In this document: one piece after another, positions 5,979 to 9,092 of the stretch | Position numbering within the stretch: the stretch's first letter is position 1 | Layout of the letters: each line of letters opens with the position of its first letter | From: Bacteroidales bacterium | GTDB taxonomy: Bacteria; Bacteroidota; Bacteroidia; Bacteroidales; NBLH01 | DNA: 9,092 bases | NCBI GenBank assembly: GCA_021647685.1 | Contig: JAKIUH010000165.1 | Location: 1-9,092 of the forward strand | Direction: 5' to 3' | Translations under genes and position numbers: made by a program | The notes under the pieces: generated by a model | Told to the model about the DNA's origin: nothing | The model's input: the letters and a program-made list of their open reading frames with translations, nothing else | Database searches by the model: none

Positions 5979-7946
5979 TCATTTAATTAACATTTTTTTA
6001 AGCTCTATTTCTATGAATTTCCAATTATCAGATAATTGAGTAATCTTATTTTCAATTTCTTGTTTATCATGCGTGTTGTTGTCTGAATTTATTTCAATAA
6101 TTTTTGCAATTCGGGATAAATCTTCACGACCAATGTATCGAAATGTAGATTTTAAAGAGTGTGCAGTGATCTTCAAGTTCTCAAAATCATTTTCTTTTAA
6201 ATAAGAAGACAGGTTTTTTAATTGAACCGGAATTTCTTTTAAATAAGCATTAATGGTTTTATTAATACGTTTTTTGTCATTTTTAAAAAGATGCTTAAAA
6301 AAATCAACACTTACAATTTTGTTTTCACTGCTTAATGTATCAATTTTTGTATTCTGAAACGTTACAGATTTATTGCCGGTTAGTTTCTGTATTGCTGCAA
6401 TTAAATTTTCCGGTTTTACAGGTTTAGCTAACAAATTATTCATTCCTGCAAGTTTTCCTTTTTCAATTTCTTCTTTAACCGCATTTGCCGAAAGTCCTAA
6501 AATCGGAATTTTATTAATTGGCTCGGGAAATTTTTCACGAATGTATTTTGTAGCTTCATAGCCGTCCATTTCGGGCATGCGCACATCCATAATAATTAAA
6601 TCATAGCTTTTATTTTTCAATAATTTTAAAGCTTCCCGTCCGTTAACGGCTTCGTCTATTTTAATTTTATCAGAGTTTACAGATAATAAATCTTTCAATA
6701 AAATCATATTTAATTTATCATCTTCAACTGCCAAAATATTTAGTTCTTTTTGGATATTTAATTCAAAATTTTCATCCTTTTTTACAGGAATCTCACCTTC
6801 TATTTTATCAAAAGGTAAAGTGAAATAAAAAGTGGTACCTTTGTTCAATTCGGATTCATACCAAATTTTTCCGCCCAGTTTTTCCACCAGTTGCTTGGTA
6901 ATAGACAAGCCCAAACCTGTGCCTCCCGGATTTTTTATTTTTTTATCAACAATTTGCCCGAAACGGCTAAAAATCAACTCTCTTTTGTCAATAGGAATAC
7001 CAATTCCCGTATCTTTTACATAAAACTGAATGTATTTCTTGCCGGGTATAATATAACCAAATTCAATCGAACCTTTTTCTATGAATTTTAAAGCATTTCC
7101 CAATAAATTACTGAATATTTGTATCAAGCGAAAATTATCGGTTTTTATGGCAAAATGTTCGTCTTCTATGTATGTTTTTAGTTTAATATCAATATGTTCT
7201 TTATTTTTATTCAGTTTTTCTTTTTCAAAAGTTGTTTTAAGTTCAATGAGCGTTTTATTGACAAAGCATGTTTCTTTTCGGATATGAATTTTTCCTGCTT
7301 CAATCTTGGAAACATCAACAATATCTTGAATCAGGTTCAATAAATTTTCAGCACTGTGTGCAATATATTCACTATATTCTTGCCTTTGTTTATTACTAAT
7401 AGCAGGATTAGATAAAAGTTTAGAAAAACCTACAATTGCGTTTAAGGGTGTTCTAATTTCATGGCTCATATTTGCTAAAAATGCTGATTTTAGCAAATCT
7501 GCTTCTTCGGCTTTATCTTTGGCTTTCTTTAGCTGCTCTTTTGAAGTTTCTTGCTCTGTAATATCTTGAACAATACCTAAAATACGTTTTTGCTTAATTG
7601 TACTTTTCAGGTTTTTAGCAACTACTTTAACAGTAGTTTTTCGATAATCGTTTAAGCGTGTAAAAGAAAAAACAATGTTGATGTTTTTATACTCTTGAAT
7701 ATTTTTTTTGAATTGTTGATAAATAAGATCGGCTTTTTCAATATCAAACAGCATTTTCAGAAAACGTATAAATGAAAGTTCATTTTGTTGTTCTAATCCG
7801 ATTATTTCACATGCTTCATCCGATAAAATAATCTTTTTACTGTCTTTTCTATATTCCCAAAACCCTGCATGTGCAACGGAACAAACCAATTGCATTTTTT
7901 CATTGAGTTCAGAAAAATCATCATTTATTTTGCTTAAATCTTTCAA
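5979..7946 (-). CDS. Hybrid sensor histidine kinase (PAS-HisKA-HATPase-REC-HPt)
   Basis: A 655-aa soluble kinase without membrane helices. Order: PAS fold (about 18-131, ending GIVQDITEQ), short coiled linker, HisKA dimerisation domain with phospho-acceptor His162 (MSHEIRTPLN), ATP-binding domain with N-box Asn284, G1 box DTGIGIP (312-318), F box and G2 box GGTGLGLS (341-348). A receiver follows with Glu408-Asp409-Asp410, acceptor Asp454 (IIMDVRMPEMDG) and Lys508, then an HPt domain with His596 (AHSLKS). All phosphorelay residues are intact. The likely route is His162 to Asp454 to His596 to Asp60 of the next gene's receiver. The PAS domain would sense a cytoplasmic cue of unknown nature. The start is uncertain: the frame opens with TTG at 7946; the first ATG is codon 18 (7895-7893), immediately before the PAS fold. 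A possible -7 box 26 nt above the TTG allows either. Confidence 0.93.
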   Translation of the reverse strand: MKDLSKINDDFSELNEKMQLVCSVAHAGFWEYRKDSKKIILSDEACEIIGLEQQNELSFIRFLKMLFDIEKADLIYQQFKKNIQEYKNINIVFSFTRLNDYRKTTVKVVAKNLKSTIKQKRILGIVQDITEQETSKEQLKKAKDKAEEADLLKSAFLANMSHEIRTPLNAIVGFSKLLSNPAISNKQRQEYSEYIAHSAENLLNLIQDIVDVSKIEAGKIHIRKETCFVNKTLIELKTTFEKEKLNKNKEHIDIKLKTYIEDEHFAIKTDNFRLIQIFSNLLGNALKFIEKGSIEFGYIIPGKKYIQFYVKDTGIGIPIDKRELIFSRFGQIVDKKIKNPGGTGLGLSITKQLVEKLGGKIWYESELNKGTTFYFTLPFDKIEGEIPVKKDENFELNIQKELNILAVEDDKLNMILLKDLLSVNSDKIKIDEAVNGREALKLLKNKSYDLIIMDVRMPEMDGYEATKYIREKFPEPINKIPILGLSANAVKEEIEKGKLAGMNNLLAKPVKPENLIAAIQKLTGNKSVTFQNTKIDTLSSENKIVSVDFFKHLFKNDKKRINKTINAYLKEIPVQLKNLSSYLKENDFENLKITAHSLKSTFRYIGREDLSRIAKIIEINSDNNTHDKQEIENKITQLSDNWKFIEIELKKMLIK

Positions 7947-7971
7947 GCCGTAAATTTTAAAGGAAGTAGTA

Positions 7972-7979
7972 CAAAACTA
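7972..7979 (-). promoter_or_regulatory. Possible -7 box of the hybrid kinase gene
   Basis: Read on the minus strand 7979-7972 is TAGTTTTG, matching TAnnTTTG. The best upstream partner is TTTC (8001-7998) at 18 nt, which is a weak -33 box. Transcription would start near 7965. It lies back to back with the plus-strand promoter at 7986-8018. Confidence 0.35.
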
Positions 7980-7985
7980 AATGTT

Positions 7986-8018
7986 TTTGGGTAAATTGAA
8001 AAAAATAATTTAAATTCG
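7986..8018 (+). promoter_or_regulatory. Promoter of the six-helix membrane protein gene
   Basis: TTTG (7986-7989) and TAAATTCG (8011-8018) are 21 nt apart; the second differs from TAnnTTTG at one base. Transcription would begin about 8024-8026. The upstream GTG at 8018 would then be outside the transcript, which favours the ATG at 8045 as start, with a leader of about 20 nt. Confidence 0.45.
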
Positions 8019-8044
8019 TGCGGATATATGTACAAAATTGCGCT

Positions 8045-8830
8045 ATGGCTGATTGGATGAATATTTTCAATACAGGTGATAATATCAGAAAATTTAGAAT
8101 AAATTTAGTAACACTTGCCTTTATCGGTGAGGAAAAAGAATTAGAAACAGATTTTCAGGAACAATATGCTGCCCGATCATTAAATCAACTACGCTTTGCT
8201 CTATTTTCAGTACTAATTATTTATTCTCTTTTTGGTATTTTAGACGTTGCCTTAATACCTGATTTTACTCATAAATTATGGACTGAAAGATATTTAGTTG
8301 TAAGTATTTCATTATTAAGTCTTTTGTCTTTGAGCTTTTTGTCGTTTTTCAAAAAAATAATGCAGCCCGTAGGTGTTTTACTGGTCATTTTTACTGCATT
8401 AGGACTGTTTCGGATGATGACTGTTGCCCCCGGCGATTTAAGTAATTATTATTTTGCCGGTTTAGGTCTGATTTTAATTATGAATTATGGTTTTTTGCGT
8501 TTGCGTTTTATTTGGGCAAGTGTTGCAGGAATTATTGTTGTTACAGCCTATATTCTTTTTTCATTCGGAGTATTTAAAACCCCTTTTTTATTAAATATTG
8601 TCAATAGTTTTTTCTTAATATTTATGAACATTATCGGGATGTTTATTGCATATAACCTTGAATTAAATTACAGGAGAGTTTATTATACGCGCCAGCTTTT
8701 ACAAATTGAACGTTCTAAATTAAAAACATTAAATGCCCGTTTAGAAGCAAAAGTAAAAGATAAAGCAGCTCAAATCGGTAATTTGAATAAAGAAATTCAG
8801 AAAGAAATTGATAAAAAGAAAGAGATGTAA
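8045..8830 (+). CDS. Six-helix membrane sensor-like protein with C-terminal coiled coil
   Basis: 261 aa from the ATG at 8045; the frame extends back to a GTG at 8018, but that codon overlaps the likely -7 box. Numbered from 8045, a soluble N-terminus (1-48, with FIGEEKELETDFQEQY) is followed by six predicted helices (about 49-71, 81-101, 105-123, 134-151, 153-175, 181-204) and a charged helix (about 207-260) that looks like a coiled coil. The arrangement resembles the membrane sensor half of some adenylate cyclases and sensor kinases, but the protein stops (TAA) where a cyclase, GGDEF or kinase domain would normally begin, and the next gene starts 53 nt later. It is divergent from the soluble hybrid kinase, and an interaction with it through the coil is conceivable. 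I cannot name the family with certainty. Confidence 0.75.
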   Translation: MADWMNIFNTGDNIRKFRINLVTLAFIGEEKELETDFQEQYAARSLNQLRFALFSVLIIYSLFGILDVALIPDFTHKLWTERYLVVSISLLSLLSLSFLSFFKKIMQPVGVLLVIFTALGLFRMMTVAPGDLSNYYFAGLGLILIMNYGFLRLRFIWASVAGIIVVTAYILFSFGVFKTPFLLNIVNSFFLIFMNIIGMFIAYNLELNYRRVYYTRQLLQIERSKLKTLNARLEAKVKDKAAQIGNLNKEIQKEIDKKKEM

Positions 8831-8883
8831 ACGAATAATAAGTCAAAATATAATAACTATTTATAACACCTAATCAACTAACT

Positions 8884-9092
8884 ATGAAACTTTTAAAAAG
8901 AATTTTAATTATTGGCTTTTTTTTATTAATTATTATTTTTATCGTCGGTTATGTTTTTGTAAACCATATTTCAACAAAAGCACTGCCCGATTATGGAACG
9001 GCTATTCAACTTAAAGGATTAAAAGAAAAAGTTACCGTTTAAAGGGATAAATTTGCCGTACCACATATTTACGCAAAAAACGATGAAGATTT
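8884..9092 (+). pseudogene. Penicillin-acylase-family hydrolase, 5' end, interrupted by in-frame TAA
   Basis: The ATG at 8884 opens a frame with a short basic start, one membrane anchor (about residues 7-26) and LPDYGTAIQLKGLKEKVTV (34-52). A TAA follows (9040-9042), and the same frame then reads RDKFAVPHIYAKNDED to the window edge. Together this matches the N-terminus of the penicillin acylase (peptidase S45, Ntn-hydrolase) family, whose usual pattern is V-x-V-x-RD-x-x-G/A-VPHI-A-x-x-x-x-D. The TAA stands where many members have Tyr or another residue (TAT or TAC would need one base change). The rest of the gene, including the autocatalytic Ser that forms the beta subunit, lies outside the window. 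It follows the membrane protein gene by 53 nt without a visible terminator or promoter, so cotranscription is likely. Without suppression only a 52-residue peptide would be made. Confidence 0.7.

Noticed and set aside
5598..7287. Plus-strand open frames opposite the receiver and hybrid kinase genes.
   Set aside because: Antisense to well-defined domains with catalytic motifs; Phe/Ser-rich compositions typical of shadows of AT-rich genes.
1..9092. CRISPR array, tRNA or rRNA genes, complete insertion sequence.
   Set aside because: No regularly spaced repeats with unique spacers, no tRNA-like cloverleaf or rRNA sequence noticed, and no transposase or integrase frame.

Overview
The window looks like chromosomal DNA from a member of the Bacteroidota. 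It is AT-rich (about two thirds A+T by eye), start codons lack obvious Shine-Dalgarno sequences, and several upstream regions carry the TTTG-(19-21)-TAnnTTTG type of promoter typical of that phylum. The protein families (lipoprotein subtilase, M14 carboxypeptidase, hybrid kinase with PAS/HisKA/REC/HPt, membrane-anchored penicillin-acylase-like hydrolase) fit too. I cannot place it below phylum level.

Layout. Positions 1-139 hold a long imperfect inverted repeat (15-128), possibly a small mobile or structured repeat, with what looks like the end of a second copy at the window edge. Positions 140-1645 (minus) encode a lipoprotein subtilisin-like protease with its own promoter at 1680-1711. Positions 1646-2037 are non-coding and contain that promoter and a short heptameric repeat. 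From 7946 down to 2038 a minus-strand run encodes, in transcription order: a hybrid histidine kinase with a C-terminal HPt domain, a stand-alone receiver protein, a GT39-type membrane glycosyltransferase split by one in-frame TAA, and an M14 zinc carboxypeptidase starting 1 nt after the glycosyltransferase stop. Divergently, on the plus strand, come a six-helix membrane protein ending in a coiled coil without an output domain (8045-8830) and the beginning of a penicillin-acylase-family gene (from 8884), which also has an in-frame TAA in a conserved motif.

How they may work together. The kinase (His162 to Asp454 to His596) and the stand-alone receiver (Asp60) have all parts of a multistep phosphorelay, but no DNA-binding or enzymatic output is encoded here. 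The divergent membrane protein resembles the sensor half of membrane cyclases or kinases and might act with the soluble kinase; this is inference. The remaining genes act at the cell envelope (glycosyl transfer, peptide or amide hydrolysis).

The most unusual observations are two separate single TAA codons that interrupt otherwise intact, in-frame family sequences within about 4 kb; a subtilase whose oxyanion-hole Asn position is Gly; and the hairpin repeat at the left edge. I do not see a clear new defence or mobile system.
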